DNA of 64,000 bases from Melastoma dodecandrum (GCA_029817715.1 JARUPY010000538.1:6262001-6326000); one strand, 5' to 3'; positions 44,041 through 57,494 are shown, counted from the first letter of the stretch. The notes: a model not told the origin generated them from the sequence alone. Numbers and translations are program-made.

Positions 44041-45864
44041 CAGCCATGGCAATGAGACCTAGATGTCTATATTGGGCCATCACGTATTCGTCCGACCGGG
44101 GCGTAGAATGGACAAAAATTCCCAAACTCATCTGGATCCTCGTAGCAACCTAATCCTGACATTATATAACCCCGGGGCACCCTACTGGCATGTAGTTCCT
44201 GCCACCTTGCCCCTGATGACATGCCGTGAGTAAAGGCAAGGCTTCTGAAAGGTCTTGATACCGACATGGGGAGCGCGGATGCTGGAGACAACGTCCTTTG
44301 CATATAGTGGCTGTCCCTTAGGATGCCCCTTCCGCTCTGCTCTTAAAAGAAGTTTTATCTTGAAAAAACATTGCCAGTAAAAATAGGCGATGAGAAATGT
44401 TTACTTGGTGGTTTAATTTTCGGTTGCTTTCAGAAGATGGTATGGTCTACTAAGTATCTAAATTCCCTGAGGCTTGTCGCATTGATTTCCTTCCTTTCAA
44501 AAGCAACAGGTTAATAAACATTTTTCATGAGAAAAGCCGGTCTCTTAAAAATTTCATTCAATCTTCTTAAAATTAATTTCATTATTGTTTTTTTTTCCCA
44601 GCTGGTATTAGAAGTTTCAGACAAATTTTTATCACTTGGACCAACCCTGTTGGTTAATTTCACTATTGTTTGTGTTAGTTTTTTTTTATTCTTTGAAGGA
44701 AAAAGAGACTAGTCTGGGATGATGCTCCTCTATTCTTCTCCTGGTGCGTAGGGGGCATTGCTGGAGTCGCTTTTGCTTCTTGCCTGCCATGTTGTTGATT
44801 CTGATACTTTCAACTTTTCTGCAGCGAAAGCAACGGTTCATTGCATTATGGTAACAACCGGAGTGAAGCTGATTACTTACGAAGTGTATGTAGTTCATCA
44901 CTTCCTTGAGCAGAAACGAGTTAAAGTGCCATTGTTGGACATAGCAAAGGTACCCCCAACCCTGGTTTTGGGCTTATGTCACGATAAACAAATGATGAAA
45001 GTCTTCTTGTTTCTTTTTCAAATTAAATGCACATGACTTTTTATGAACTCATTTATCACGGGTTTTTTTTTATCAGGTCTAATGTTGTTAGATTGTTGCT
45101 GGTGGTAGTGTCGTTCTCTTGTACGCTTCAAAGTATAACAACATTTCACCATCGTAAATATTTTCTGTCTGGTTTAAACTTATACAAAAGATCAAGAAGG
45201 ATGGCTTTATCGATGTGAAGAATAGAAAGGAAAAAATGAACTAATAAAATTAAAAGGAAAAAAGGGTAAGTGTTATTTTTGTATGATTTACTCGCTACTT
45301 GAAAATAATAATTTTATGTGATGTAATAAAAGCATGGGAAATCCAAATAGCTATTTTTTTTTTTGGTAGAAATCTAAATATCTAGTTGAAGTGGTCACTC
45401 CCTTAATTGGTTCAAGTAATATTGTAACTTATTTCACAATATTTTTTTTTTTTGGAGTAACCCTAAATAAGTACAATCATCTATTTCATCAAGGCAACGC
45501 CTCCTCCTATGGCTTCCAGAATATGATACGGAGGCATTGAGAGATAGTAATGTGATATTTAGTTATTTTCCAGCAACGGAACACCCTTTTTTTGTGGTGT
45601 AAAACTTTATTTAAGTAAATTATAAATTAATTACTAATATTATGCTTACATTTAAGTGAAAAATGGGGAGAATGTGTTTTGATCTCATTCCTAAGCAAAA
45701 GCAAAACGCAATTCCCCCGGTCGAATCCCCCCCGCCCCCCCCCCCCAATTTCATCCCATTGGCGGAATCTCTTCTAACATCGTCGGAAACCCAGAAATCT
45801 GATCGTTCCTTAAAGTCCCGGAATTTGTCAAGAGTGTAATAAAGCTTAAATTGATTGTTGGATT
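44041..45864. other. Spacer between FTSH4-like gene and DENR
   Basis: Holds the FTSH4 3' UTR, then AT-rich DNA, one exon-like piece (44826-44949) and, just upstream of DENR, a C tract at about 45728-45746. Confidence 0.5.
44826..44949 (+). pseudogene. Unrecognised exon-like fragment
   Basis: Bounded by a good acceptor (TTTTCTGCAG) and donor (AAAG/GTACCC). It reads VTTGVKLITYEVYVVHHFLE followed by QKRVKVPLLDIAK, which looks protein-like. No neighbouring exon found and family not recognised; may be a relic or chance. Confidence 0.3.
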
Positions 45865-48800
45865 ATGGGGGAGAAGCCGCAGCCGGTGAAGGTGTTGTAC
45901 TGCGGGGTTTGCTCGTTGCCTCCCGAGTACTGCGAATTCGGACCCGATTTCGAGAAATGCAAGCCCTGGCTCGTCATCAACGCCCCCCAGTTGTATCCCG
46001 ATCTCCTCAAAGGTCCATCCTTTTTACCCCGATTCTCGTTACACCCACCGTTTGTTTCTTTCGATTGGATTCTCACGAGTTTTGCGCTAAAGAGCTCGTC
46101 CGGGGGATGCAGTTTTTCTATGTGGGTGCTGGGAAAGATGAGTTCTTTTTAGGTCTGGGGAAAACCCAGATTTTGGTTTGGAGTATTTTGTTTGTTTGAA
46201 CAGAAGGCGGCTTGTGATGTAAAGGCCGCTGATCTCTGTTCTGGTTTTGCAGAGGCTAACGATAAAGATGTCGAGAAGGTCGGGGAACGGCTTCAGAAGG
46301 CTGGGATCACTTCGGCAGGTGGAGCTGAAGGTGGAGCAACTTCTACCGCCCCTGCAGGTTTGATTTTGTTATTATCTTTTTGGGTGCATACGTTGTAGAT
46401 GGGCTGAAGTGCGTAACAGATTAAATGTCTTACCCATTATTAGATTAATTAACAGTAAGATTGTGTGTGATTGTCGATAGGGGGATTTCAGAAAACTGTA
46501 TTTTTGTTTTGATCCTGTTGGGTTTTCAGGGGATAATCCACCAGCTGTTCAAGAAGAGGTGAAACGTCTGCCCGGTGGTAAAGTGAAGAAGAAGGTAAGG
46601 AACCAGTTATGTTTCTTTCTACAATCATCTAGCTTGTTATATTTGTTCTTCTTTTATGACATATTAGAGCAACTGAAAGCTGTATTCAGCTTCCTTATTC
46701 TGTGAACATTAATCTGGGATCATTATGTCCTTTGATCCTCTCATTTTTGTCTGGAATGATCTTGTTGCTGCTGACTCATTCGCACCTTCCTAGATAGCTC
46801 ATCATCATCCGTGGGCGATTGATCATTTCGTGCGGCTACTGCTTGAGTCTACCCCATTTTTATTGTTAGCTGTAAGATTTTCGTATGTCTGGTGAGTCTC
46901 ATAAATAATAATTTTTTAACAGAGTTAGTCTAGTTAGTTCTGAATTTGTGGTGGCTCCCAAAGGGAGTGGCTCAAGGGAAAAGGTGCATAGAACGGCAGG
47001 GCAAAGAGAGCGTTTGCACATTTTCATTAATTCATGAAAGAAGATCTGTAGAGTATAGACCATGGACCCACAGATGTATATGCCAGATTTTCGCCTCATA
47101 GGGCTCCACTCGTCGGTGCATAATGAGAATAATGGGTAGCACAAGGCAGTTTTTATGGTCAAGGCCCACATAATTGGATATATTCAATATGACTGCTTTA
47201 AAGTTGCTCTTTGAAATGATGTTGAATCTTATTCTGGCATCAGATCTTGCAATTCGCATGTGCTTTTAACAATAAGTTAGCAATTTCTATGAAGTGATCA
47301 TATGAAATCTGAACAAGGGCTCGCTGCATGATATGTGGCCTTGAGTAATGTGCGTTTAACTGGGGCAACCAGGGACTAAACTAAACCCATCTGATGTTTT
47401 AACACAATCTGTTTGTGTGATCTGGTAATTGTTCTATTGTGTGGTAAATATTTCTCATCGGGAATTTGGTTTTATATGTAATTTCAATGTATAAACTTTA
47501 GGCTTCCCATTTCTGGATCCGATGTTTTTTTTTGGTAAATAAAGGTTTCATTAGATCAACTTAGTGTAACTATTCTCCATGAGAGTTCTGGGGCATTTCC
47601 AAACATGAAATGTCTGCATGCGAAAGGTCAATAATATGATCTGGTGGATACCCAAAAGTGGCCGCTAGCTTGTCAACCACTTTGTTCCCTTACTGCCTCA
47701 CGTGCTTGATGGACGAGCTTCGGAAGCTACTCAATAGCAACCTGCATTTGTCAATTGTTGGACAAATTAGATTAATGCAAGTCAATTTCCCTGTGGTATA
47801 CTTGACTACCAACTCCGAGTCTATCTGCACTGGACTGCTATTTCCTGTAGATGTAGGTTTTTGCAAGAAGTAGTCCTTCATATGGAGCTATAGTACAAGC
47901 TACTTTCTTGCAGAAACCACTTATTCAGTTCCCAAGCTTGTCCCGGATCACTCCCACTAGTCCGTTCTTGGTTAGGGTGTTTCCAGTGATTACAAGGCGC
48001 TCGCCTAGGTGTGCCTAGGCGCTCGGGCGAGGCGAGGCGAGGCGAGGCCTCCTCGCCTATTTTGGCCTAGGGCGGGCGACAAGGACTAAGCGCTGCCTAG
48101 GCGAGCGCCTCGTCCAAGGCGCCTAGGTGCTTAAAAGGCGCCCCTCTCCCCAACCCACGTCAGCCCCTTATTTGAAGCATAAAAGACAAAAAGAAACACC
48201 GTTCCACTTCAATCCCAGTTTCGCTACTAAGATCGCAGCCCACCGAACCCGACTTCTCCCTCTCCCTCTGCCTCTGTGATCACCGGCGGCAGAGGAGGCG
48301 ATTAGGAAAGTCAGTCTCCTCCCTATCTCCATCCTTTTATATGGGTTTGTGTTGTTTTGTTTTGGTTTTCTGGGATTCAGATTTGGGGACCGTCTCCTGT
48401 TGGGACGGGGAGTGTTTGATTCGATTGATTCGGTGGGATGTCATGGTATAAGAGAGGTTAGCCGACGACTGATTGTTTTCTATGTTTTTGTGTTTTTTTT
48501 TCCCATTTCTTGGTGGATTTGTCTTGTTCCCGGAAGGGTAAGACCTGTTTTCCTGTGTAAGGGGTGACTCCGAGCTTTTCTGTTGGTCCGTTGGGCATCG
48601 CTTTTGGCTTTGCCTGTTTTTTTCCAGTAGATTTCATCCGGGCGTTGTTTGTTTTTGTGTTTTATGCCGGACCTAACCACAAAGGTGATATCTTTTTCGT
48701 TTTTCTTTCTTTTTTGGGGTGGGGGAGGGGGCTGGGGGAGGGTAGAAGAGCTGTGTTTTGGTTGGGGAAGGACGTGGAGGATATATGATCCAACGATGGA

Positions 48801-50972
48801 CGCCTAACGCCTCGCCTAGCGCCTAGCGCCTCGGGCGATGAGAGGCCTTCTCGCCTTGGTGGCGCCTTTGCGCCTTGTAATCACTGGTTTCCTATGGCCG
48901 CATCTGTGTTGAGGGTGTAGGGGACTCCACGGAAGGTCTCCAGACTAGTGTTTGGCTTTTTCCTCCTGTGCGTGCAACCGGCTTCTCTGTGGCATGCAAG
49001 GCTTGCATTTCTGATGCCGCTGCTAGTATTGTTTATTCCCGGATCTTTTGGGGGTCCTCTTTATAAAAAAACGTACCTATTCCTTCTTAGCTGGAGGTTC
49101 CAAATGATGGTTGTAAAGAGGATGTTCCATTGTATTCCTCTATTTTTTTGTTTTCTGGCTGCATCTGAGGCTAAATTGTTGTTTAGCCATTCAGGAGCTG
49201 GTAAGTAAAAGGTTCCCTACATCTGCTGTGGAATAGGGAAAATTCCTCATACAACTTGTGCTGATAGAATAGGAGTTGGACACTCTCGTTATCGATCTCG
49301 CATAAGGGGCAACATCTCTCCTAGGAGATATTTCTGGTTTGGAGGAGGTCCTTGGTTGGTAGTTGGTCCCGCCATGCTAGTCAAATGAAGGTTTGGTGTT
49401 TACGTAAGATAGGTGGTTTCCGTACGCACCTTAGGTTAGGTTGACTTTGGGTTCCTTGATGGGTGATCTGGTTGGCATGTGCCAGGGTATTAGCTAAACG
49501 TGTGGAGAAATCGACCGTGCTGCTTGGTTTCCAAAATAGACCATCTTCCTTGTTGGATTCTAGTGTTGGGTGGACACTTGTATGTCAAGCCACAGTTTAT
49601 TTGGAAAGTATATGGTGATACCCTCTCTTCCATGTTCCTCCCTCCTTATAGTGGTGCACTAGTTTCTGCCCCTCTCCTTTACTGAATGGCCCAGTGATAT
49701 GTTGTCTGAGTTTTCATTGCCTGTCCAGTGTCTTCCCAAAATCTTGTCTGTTTAACATTGGAAACGATTGTCCTGATTCCTTGGTCGGAGATTCATTTCC
49801 CCGTCGAAACTCCCTTGAATATGCATGATCCTTGTTTACTCTGGTCTAAATTCAGTCCACATCTTTTTTGTGATTGTTTGACTCCATTGGGTTGTTATTT
49901 CGTTGTGCATCATCCAATTTAGGTTAGCTAGCAATGCCATGTTCCTTTCCCCCCAGTCCACCCTCATCCATGCTCGTGTTGACCCTCACCACCCAAATAA
50001 TAAGGTGTAGTAATTATTTTCAGGAGAAGCAAGAAGTTATAATTGAAAAGGTTGTTCGCAACAAGCGCAAGTGCATTACAACGGTGAAAGGGCTTGAGCT
50101 ATTTGGTAAGTAGTAATCAGTGAGGAAAATCTAATTTTTTCTTTATAAACTTAGCAATTTAATTGCTAACAAATTTTGAATTCTGTTTCAAAAGGAATCA
50201 AACTGAGTGATGCTTCGAAGAAACTTGGGAAGAAATTTGCAACTGGGGCATCTGTCGTTAAGGTGAATTAATCTTAATTTATTGTTTTCAATTCCATAGG
50301 CACATGCCTGACTTCTTTTTGTCCTCAGGGACCGACTGAGAAGGAGCAAATCGATGTTCAAGGAGATATTTCTCTTGACATAGTGGAGTTTATAACAGAT
50401 ACCTGGCCCAGTGTACGTCCTCATCTCCCTTTAAACTAACGTTTGTCGGAGTTCATTTTTGGGTACATTTCTTTGGTAAATCAGTATAACTATATTTCTT
50501 TCTGGTTACTTAGTGGAATATGAGCTAATGCTAGATGCTTTATCACAGGTTAATAATAGGGGAAACATTTTAATCTCTTTTTGGACTGCAATGGTAGCAT
50601 GAGAACCATAGAGCCGATGATGCAGAGAATTAAAAAGGCTTTAGTTTATTATGTTGTTACCTAGTCGATATCTTCTATGCTCCAAAACTATGAAAGAGTT
50701 TACCTGAATTTGGTGCTCGTGCGTACAGGCACATAGAAAAATATTTCCCATAGAGACCTAGCGCTAGCAACTAACACTGTATCTGTATCTCGGTGTGGTA
50801 GATTTTTCCCGTATTTCCAGGCCCACCATTCGTTCATTCCAACTACTTGCCATGTTTTTGTACATGGCACATTTTTTCTGTACAACTGATAGTTTCTGAT
50901 CGTGTGAAATTTCAGGTGCCGGAAGCTGCCATTTACTTCATCGAGGAAGGTAAAAAGCTACCAGCGGTTTAA
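45865..50972 (+). CDS. DENR: DENR / density-regulated protein homolog
   Basis: Seven exons: 45865-46012, 46253-46357, 46530-46594, 50024-50105, 50195-50262, 50329-50412 and 50916-50972 (TAA). All phases join; 202 residues. The N-terminal part has the zinc-binding pattern YCGVCSLPPEYCEF...KC. A Gly/Ala/Thr linker follows, then the SUI1 (eIF1-like) domain with KVVRNKRKCITTVKGLELFG, KKLGKKFATGASVVKG and the end VPEAAIYFIEEG. DENR pairs with MCT-1 on the 40S ribosome for tRNA and 40S recycling and for re-initiation after upstream frames; in plants it supports translation of uORF-containing mRNAs. Intron 3 is 3.4 kb because of nested transposons, yet its splice ends are intact. No lesions seen. 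Confidence 0.93.
47640..49920 (-). mobile_element. L1-type LINE relic in DENR intron, antisense
   Basis: Minus strand: RNase H-like piece with VQIDSELVVKYTTGKLTC and DKCRLLLSSFRSSSIKHV (47690-47830), and about 1.5 kb further upstream the zf-RVT piece ERCCPLCEIDNESVQLLFYQ (49261-49320). This order, zf-RVT then RNase H, is that of plant L1 elements. Most of RT is not recognisable. The relic is split by the DNA transposon at 47984-48886. Confidence 0.65.
47984..48886. mobile_element. Non-autonomous DNA transposon, 17-bp TIR, GC-rich subterminal repeats
   Basis: 903 bp with perfect terminal inverted repeats CAGTGATTACAAGGCGC and the 5-bp duplication GTTTC on both sides (47979-47983, 48887-48891). 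Subterminal regions are built of GCCTAGGCGC-type repeats in both orientations, so each end can fold on itself. No transposase. The 5-bp duplication fits neither typical hAT (8) nor CACTA (3), so the superfamily is left open. The middle (about 48180-48780) looks like ordinary plant 5'-UTR/intron sequence and could be captured. Confidence 0.8.
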
Positions 50973-51842
50973 GTCTTATACAACCATGTCTCCTTCATCT
51001 GCCAAAATTCTCTCCTTTTACTGAACAAAAGGAATACGGAGATTTTGGGATTCTCTCCAAAAGAAACATTGAATCTGTTCAGAATTGCTCGCAATCATTT
51101 TCCCCTTCTTTTTCTCCTTTTTAAGTAGTTTTGAAGTGTTAGGGAGTGTCGTTCTCGCTTTCAGTACCGGTTGAGTCTTTTGCCTGTTAAGTCTATCCCT
51201 GTTTTCTAAGGCACGAAGCAACAACCATCGGCTTATTATATATGTTGGGATATTGGTCGGAAGGTGACGAAAGATTTACTATACGAACATGGCCAACATT
51301 GAATATGCGAAGGAAGATATCCCTCGGACACATAATATGCAAAACTGTGTTCGGTCAAGAGGCATTGAGGAGATCACGCCTTTACAATTCCCTCCCAGCG
51401 CTGTGACCTTTCTCGCTACCCCCACGACCACAAACAATCTTACTGTGTTTTTTTCTCTTCTTTTCTTTCCATGTATTGTCTGTTTTTTCTTACACTCCCT
51501 CCTCTCATTGGATTGAGAGCGTGTTATATAACATAAAGGAAAGAACCTAAGACGGGACCCAGACTACCTTTTGACATTGAGGGCAGAGGTCTGCATGCGC
51601 AGGTGCAGTTACGCGGCCAGTTCTTCTTTAGAGACAGTGCTGAGCCCCCACTTCGACTGAGCCAGCAACCGTCAAAGAGCATAGTTCTTCTCCAGAGTCC
51701 TCTCTAACCCAAAAGAGAAAATGAAAAAATCGAGTGTCCGGCAACTCCAGCTCTTTGAGCCACAGTGATACCTGACGTTTGCGACTGTAACATGTATAAT
51801 CACACAGCAGGGGGAAGCCGACAAAGCTTTGAGAAAATCCCA
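50973..51842. other. Convergent 3' spacer between DENR and MAP3K
   Basis: 3' UTRs of the two convergent genes; nothing else recognised. Confidence 0.6.
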
Positions 51843-54800
51843 TCAGCAGCTAAGGCATGGGAGATTCTTGAGCCGATGCACTAGTTCAGTAAATGAAGGC
51901 CGTAACCGAGGATCCCTGCAAAAAGCAAACCTCGATCAGACCAGCTACTTTGTTCTTTAAATTACCGATATATCTAACTTGTCTATTTGGAGTATTCAGG
52001 ATCGGAAAACTAAAATGTGAATATAAAGCTTTTCCATCTAACGGGAAGTGCCAACTTACGTCTGCCAACATTCCTGTATTATATCAGCCACCGGAGGATA
52101 TGCATCTGCAGGGATTTCAAGGCGCCTATTCTGGAAACCCACAGCCCCCACAACCTGCATAGGGTTCAAGCCGTTCCAAGGGATGGACATGGTGACCAGC
52201 TCCCACAGTATTACTCCGAAACTGTAGACGTCGCATCTTGATAAAAGACCAAATGTAGACAATTTTAAAAACCAAGCAGTAAAAAGAAACTAGCAACAAA
52301 CGGAGGAATAAAAATAGAAGGAAAAAAAACTACTTCTCATTTGCAGGCTCGTTTCTTAGAACTTCAGGTGCCATCCACTCTGGCTGCCAAACCAAATGAA
52401 TTCCTCATCCGTCATGCGAAAAGTAAATTCTAGAGCAGCCATATTGCATCATGGGATGGAGAGAATACCGTTCCAGCTGTAGACTTTGATGACAAGAAGG
52501 TATTGTGCTTTATTCGTGACAAGCCAAAATCACAAACCTGGAAAGCAAGACGATCATGCCTCACAAACCATCTGCATATGACACGAGATTTTATAAATGC
52601 TGAAAAAGCCACATATCCATCTAACCTTAACAGTCCAATTGTTATCAATGAGAAGATTTGGTGACTTCAGATCACGATGCACAATTGTAGGATGGCTGGT
52701 GTGTAAATAGTTCATTCCTGTCGCCTTCAAATGTTGAGGTAATAATCAGTTAAACAAGAAGGCTGCATCGAAAGTGATGCTGGACACCATTTCTGGACGA
52801 CTTCCACCTCACCATTTGCGTGTTATATATAGGAGAGTGTGTATTTAAGAGAGAGAGAGAGAGAAAAACAGAGATAGAAGAGAGAGAGGAGATACCACAT
52901 CAAGAGCCATCAACATTCGCCTCTTCAGGTTTAGTCGAACATTGGAACGATGCAGTAATTTATATAAACTTCCCCTACATAGGGATTGAAAGGAAATCAG
53001 TAGAATGCAGAGATACAGCTTAGACCTCTTATGAAAGGAGAGAAACACTGAATGAATTAGTCGAAAATTAGTTTACAATGATATTTTATCACATTACAGA
53101 AGAATTAGGCAGAAATGACTGGTAAATGAACTAGACGGCAGTAAGCATCATAAAGTATTAGCATCCGCATCCTCAAAGAATGAAGCGACCCACTTTAGCA
53201 AGTGTAGGAACTGGGCATCATAACGATTGTGATAATTTGAAGACATTTAAAAATGAGGAGAAAAGATGGAAACCTCGGGATAAACTCCGTCAAAATAGAG
53301 AAATGGGGGGATTGTGTGACTGCAGCCATAAAAAGGACAATATTGGGATGTCTCAACCTCAACATTATCTCAACCTTCAAACAAGCACAAGTTTTGTCAG
53401 CTTCTCTCAACATTTCAAATAAATTCCAAATAGATGAGAACAATGCCTACTTCAATTTTGAATTGACATAGTGCATCTCCGGAGAAATCCTGATCCAGAA
53501 ACTTTTTCACTGCAACTTCCTAGCAGAAACGAGAACAAAAGGAAAATAGAGATTCAGAAGGAATCCATTATAAGAACAGCAAAGGGATGCCAAATAAACA
53601 ACTCACAGTTCCATTCCAGTCTGCTCTGTACACTTCGCCATAGGAACCTACAAAATAAATTAGAATTAGGACCAGACACAATCGACTAGCCTAAACCACA
53701 AGGAGATCATGCTGATAAATTTGTCACTTTGAATACAATAGCATCAACCTAGAAAGAAATGGAGATTTTCGTCTCAGGTATGATAAATCAAATTGAGAAA
53801 AACAATAATTTTGGATCTACTAAGGTGAGTCAATTCTTTAAGATTAAAAACCTCCCAAGCTCAGCCACCATCATCTCCCACTGCAAACTTCACATGGAAC
53901 TCGAATTCTCATCATAAATGTTAACAAAAATGAAAAGATTACTTATTTAGCATTAGATTGGACAAGCTTCTTCTTTCTTTCTTTCCTTTTTCCTAGAGAA
54001 ACTGTACCAGATGATGGCCCATAAGAGAGACATGGAAATCTGACATTTTGCCAACTTAAAGTAATTGGGACGATGCAAACCAATTAGCAAAACAATTCTA
54101 ACAAACGTGGCCAGCGTCTCATTCAAAACACACCAATTACATGGGCGAATACTTCATCAGGCTACAAGATAATAAAGAAATTAGCGAGCCCTATCTCAAA
54201 ACCAATGGTTTAGCAGTGGCAGAAAGCTAATCAAGCTAAATTTCCAATCCTCCGCTAAAATATGTTCAATCAACTTGAAATTGAGTCTTCGTACCTATTC
54301 CGATGCGTTCCCCAATCCGCAGATCGTCCCACTTTATGCCCCCCTGACCTGCTTCGCCAAGAACAGGATTGATATTCTCATTTCCATCATTAGCATCTAC
54401 ATTTTGGGACTCAAAATCTTTCTCTGTGAAATTCGCAGCGGTTAAAGCACCTTCAATATGAGAATTTCTCACTGATCTGCCCTTAAAGTGGCGATCACGA
54501 CCACTGGTGGTGGCATCATGAGGCTTTGCCGGGACAGATTCTTCTGCAAGAAAGCAAGAGATAGTTGTAAACTCTCATCAAGGAGAAGAAGTCAAAGTGC
54601 GAGTTGTAGACTTTACCTAAACTTGTAGCATGTCCAGGAAATGTGACTTTACATCCATCTGTAACAAAAAAGCTTCCTTCTGTCCCAGAAGTGGATACAT
54701 CATGATAAAAAGAGGAATTCCATTTTTTTTCCATATCCATCTCATTTCCTCCAACCAACTTGGTGTCGTTTTGGATAACTTTCTTATCGCCCCTGTCATG

Positions 54801-56970
54801 GGCATCTATTTCAGAGAATAAATCGGAGGAAGGCGAGGCTCCACTCTCAAGCAAAACAGCACGTAGCTTATAAGCTAATTCTGGGTCCTTCGAAGCAGAT
54901 ACAACATATTCTGAAATATTGTCCACTTTTGTTGAACGTGACACATTTGCATTGGCTCGAGTGCTTGACAAACCTCCTACTGACTTAGGTATTGAGGGAT
55001 GGACTTTCCCAAAAACATTCTCCAGCATGTTAATCTGGTTTTCCTCAGAAAGACCACCATTGATGGCAGAATCATCTATGCTGGGTTCATGAACTTGCTC
55101 AAGAGTTCTTCTATCAAGCATATCACATGAACACTCGCTCTGCACGGTACTGGATACCTCAACAGGAATCAGTGAGCCAGGAGCACCCATAAGATCAATT
55201 ATGTACTCAATGCACCTGTTAGGACCAACAAACCGCAAAGTTACCGACATTAGTCCAAGCCTTTCATGCTACGGGTAGAGATATTAAGTAAAATGAAGAA
55301 CAGAAAATGCTGGCAATATTCCTCCATAGTCCAGGATAACCTGTTATTAACAAGGGTAGAAAACTTGAACCGTTCATGATGAAGCTCGAATCACACTATA
55401 GGGGAGGGTCAATGAACCAAAGGTAAACACATAAATGGATGGGCTAAAACTTTCAAAGGAATTACCAAAGTTTCAAAAATAAAGAAATGTCGTTACCTTC
55501 CATTTCCATCGTCAATTTTGATCAAGTTCACCGCACCATCATCAGTCCCAGTGTAGTAACTTCCCTTCACCAGCTTACAAGGAAGATTGATCTTGTCTGC
55601 TAAAACCTAGACTCAAAAGCACAAGGCAATTATCAGAACAAATGAACAACCAGTCAAAAGAATGTAAAACGTACTACCTACCCATCCATTGGAAGAAACA
55701 ATATAGGTAAAAATTACAAGAGAAACCCAAACAAAACATGTAGCTGAGAAATATGGACTGATGAGATGGTTCATAATTTATGTAAACAAATTGAAAGAAT
55801 TGCAGAACCTTGAAAAGACACGCCCTGTGGCGTGAGAGTCCCACATCAAGCAAACCGAGCGGAAGGACAACGGATTGTAAGGAACTTCGAAGCTCATGAC
55901 TCCTGGCTAACCACCTCTTCCCCATTCCATCCACATCTCCAACAATACCACCCATTCTATGAACAACCAAATCGGCAACTCCCTGAACAACGCTGCTAAA
56001 AAGCAGACCACCTTCTGGAGTATGACACCCAACAGCGAAATCAATAACTGAATTCTCAAGCTGTTGCAGCTCAAGGTCTATCAAGCGGTTCACATACACC
56101 ACTTCAAAATCAATACTATGAGTTTCAGATGATGCTCGAAGATCCGCCAGCAAAGGCATCCTCCCTCGTGCAGTCGTACTTGGTTTGACTGCATATACTT
56201 CATAAAATCCATCCATCACCTTTTCATCATAATTTATGACATTGTAGCTCTGAATGAAATGAAACCAAAACATAAAGGTCAGTATATACTACGGACCAAA
56301 GGGAAACAAAAAAGGTTTTCCGGGAAAAAAGAATCAAACTATGAGCATAGAGCACTCCTTATCATTGCAAATATTTATACAGACTTTGAAGGGTTCCTGA
56401 TAAGAAAAATTCTGCAGCATCCAAACAACACTACTATCTTTAGCTTGTGATCATAATTGCCCACAGTTCGGCCTTGATCGCTCCCCTTGACTCATTACCG
56501 TCCAATCATTCCCAAAGCAGAATTCGCCATGAAGGCACAATCCACAAGCAAAATCGAAAAGAAACAACGAACACCCATACCCAATACTGTAGCGACTGCA
56601 ACTCTGCTATCCCCCCGGGGCCACCCGACCCAGCGGCAGCGAGGCTAATCTGCTTGGCAGCATCAATCTGCGCCGACTCATCAGGATCCTCTGTGGGGAC
56701 CGACCGGCAGACCTGATCCGCAGAGGAAGCGCTTATGGCAAGAGCCAACTGGACCTGGAACTCCTCTTCGAGGAAGCAGAAATCGTCACAGGCATCGGTA
56801 ATCCCGGACTCGGCCCCGACCACTGGGGGCGGGGGAGGGGATGGGGAGGGCGATCTAGTAGCGTCAAGGCTAGGGCTAGGGTCGGCGACGGTGTGGGGAC
56901 GAGGGTGTTGGTGGTGATCGTGGACGCCGCCGATGTGGAGCTTGCGGAGGAGATGCTTCATCTTCGACAT
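51843..56970 (-). CDS. Raf-like MAP3K of EDR1/CTR1 type
   Basis: Fourteen exons on the minus strand: 56970-56581, 56249-55809, 55606-55497, 55215-54617, 54543-54295, 53647-53607, 53519-53451, 53374-53274, 52974-52896, 52724-52626, 52537-52469, 52383-52334, 52236-52060, 51915-51843. All phases join; about 848 residues. Start [15 protein letters not shown] chosen because the family begins so; an in-frame ATG at 57033 would add 21 residues. Order: acidic [14 protein letters not shown] motif, EDR1/CTR1 regulatory domain (about 131-320), a long Ser-rich linker, kinase domain with G-loop GERIGIGSYGEVY, Lys615 in VAVKKF, HRD 709-711, DFG 729-731, and PEWMAPE 750-756. All catalytic residues are present. 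Raf-like kinases of this type work in the cytosol or at membranes in stress, sugar, ethylene or defence signalling; which one is not decidable here. Confidence 0.92.
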
Positions 56971-57061
56971 GGGAGGCGGGGTTCGTGCCCGGGCATCACT
57001 GTCGGGTGGCTTGGGGTTTTCCTCCTCGTACACGGACAGAAGGGGCGATGATTTGGAATAG

Positions 57062-57097
57062 CGGGCGGGGGGGCGGGGGGGGGGGGGGGGGGGGGGA
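57062..57097 (+). repeat. G-rich tract upstream of MAP3K start
   Basis: GCGGGCGGG-type sequence ending in 23 consecutive G (57075-57097), about 100 bp before the MAP3K start on the template side. Likely in its promoter or 5' UTR; quadruplex-prone. Confidence 0.8.
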
Positions 57098-57494
57098 AGT
57101 CTTAGTCTTCCCCGTTAAGCTAAAGTCAAAATAAAAACTAGTTACTGTTCCAAACTAACTCTTCAAGTTGGTTCGGATTTTGTCTCCTTTTAACTGACTT
57201 TAGGTTAACATTTTACGATAACCCCACCAATTGGACCGACCCACTTAATTACTTACACCTGATTCAATTTAGAGAAATAGATTTGCATTCTTTGGAGGGA
57301 CCAACCAATCGGGAAAACAAACCACAAACAGTCATGCAGCAAATAACAAATGTAAAATTTTGTCCTTTCCTTTTGTAATCTGCCTGATGATTCATTCATA
57401 TACAACAGAGATGAAATGATGGGGTCGATGCTGCTGATCTTGATGTCTCTTCCTTTGTTCGGAAGAAGGGAGGGGGAGAGGGAGAGAACCACCT

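Noticed and set aside
47999..48125. CRISPR-like or tandem array (GCCTAGGCGC repeats)
   Set aside because: Plant nuclear DNA; the repeats are subterminal parts of the DNA transposon without regular spacers.
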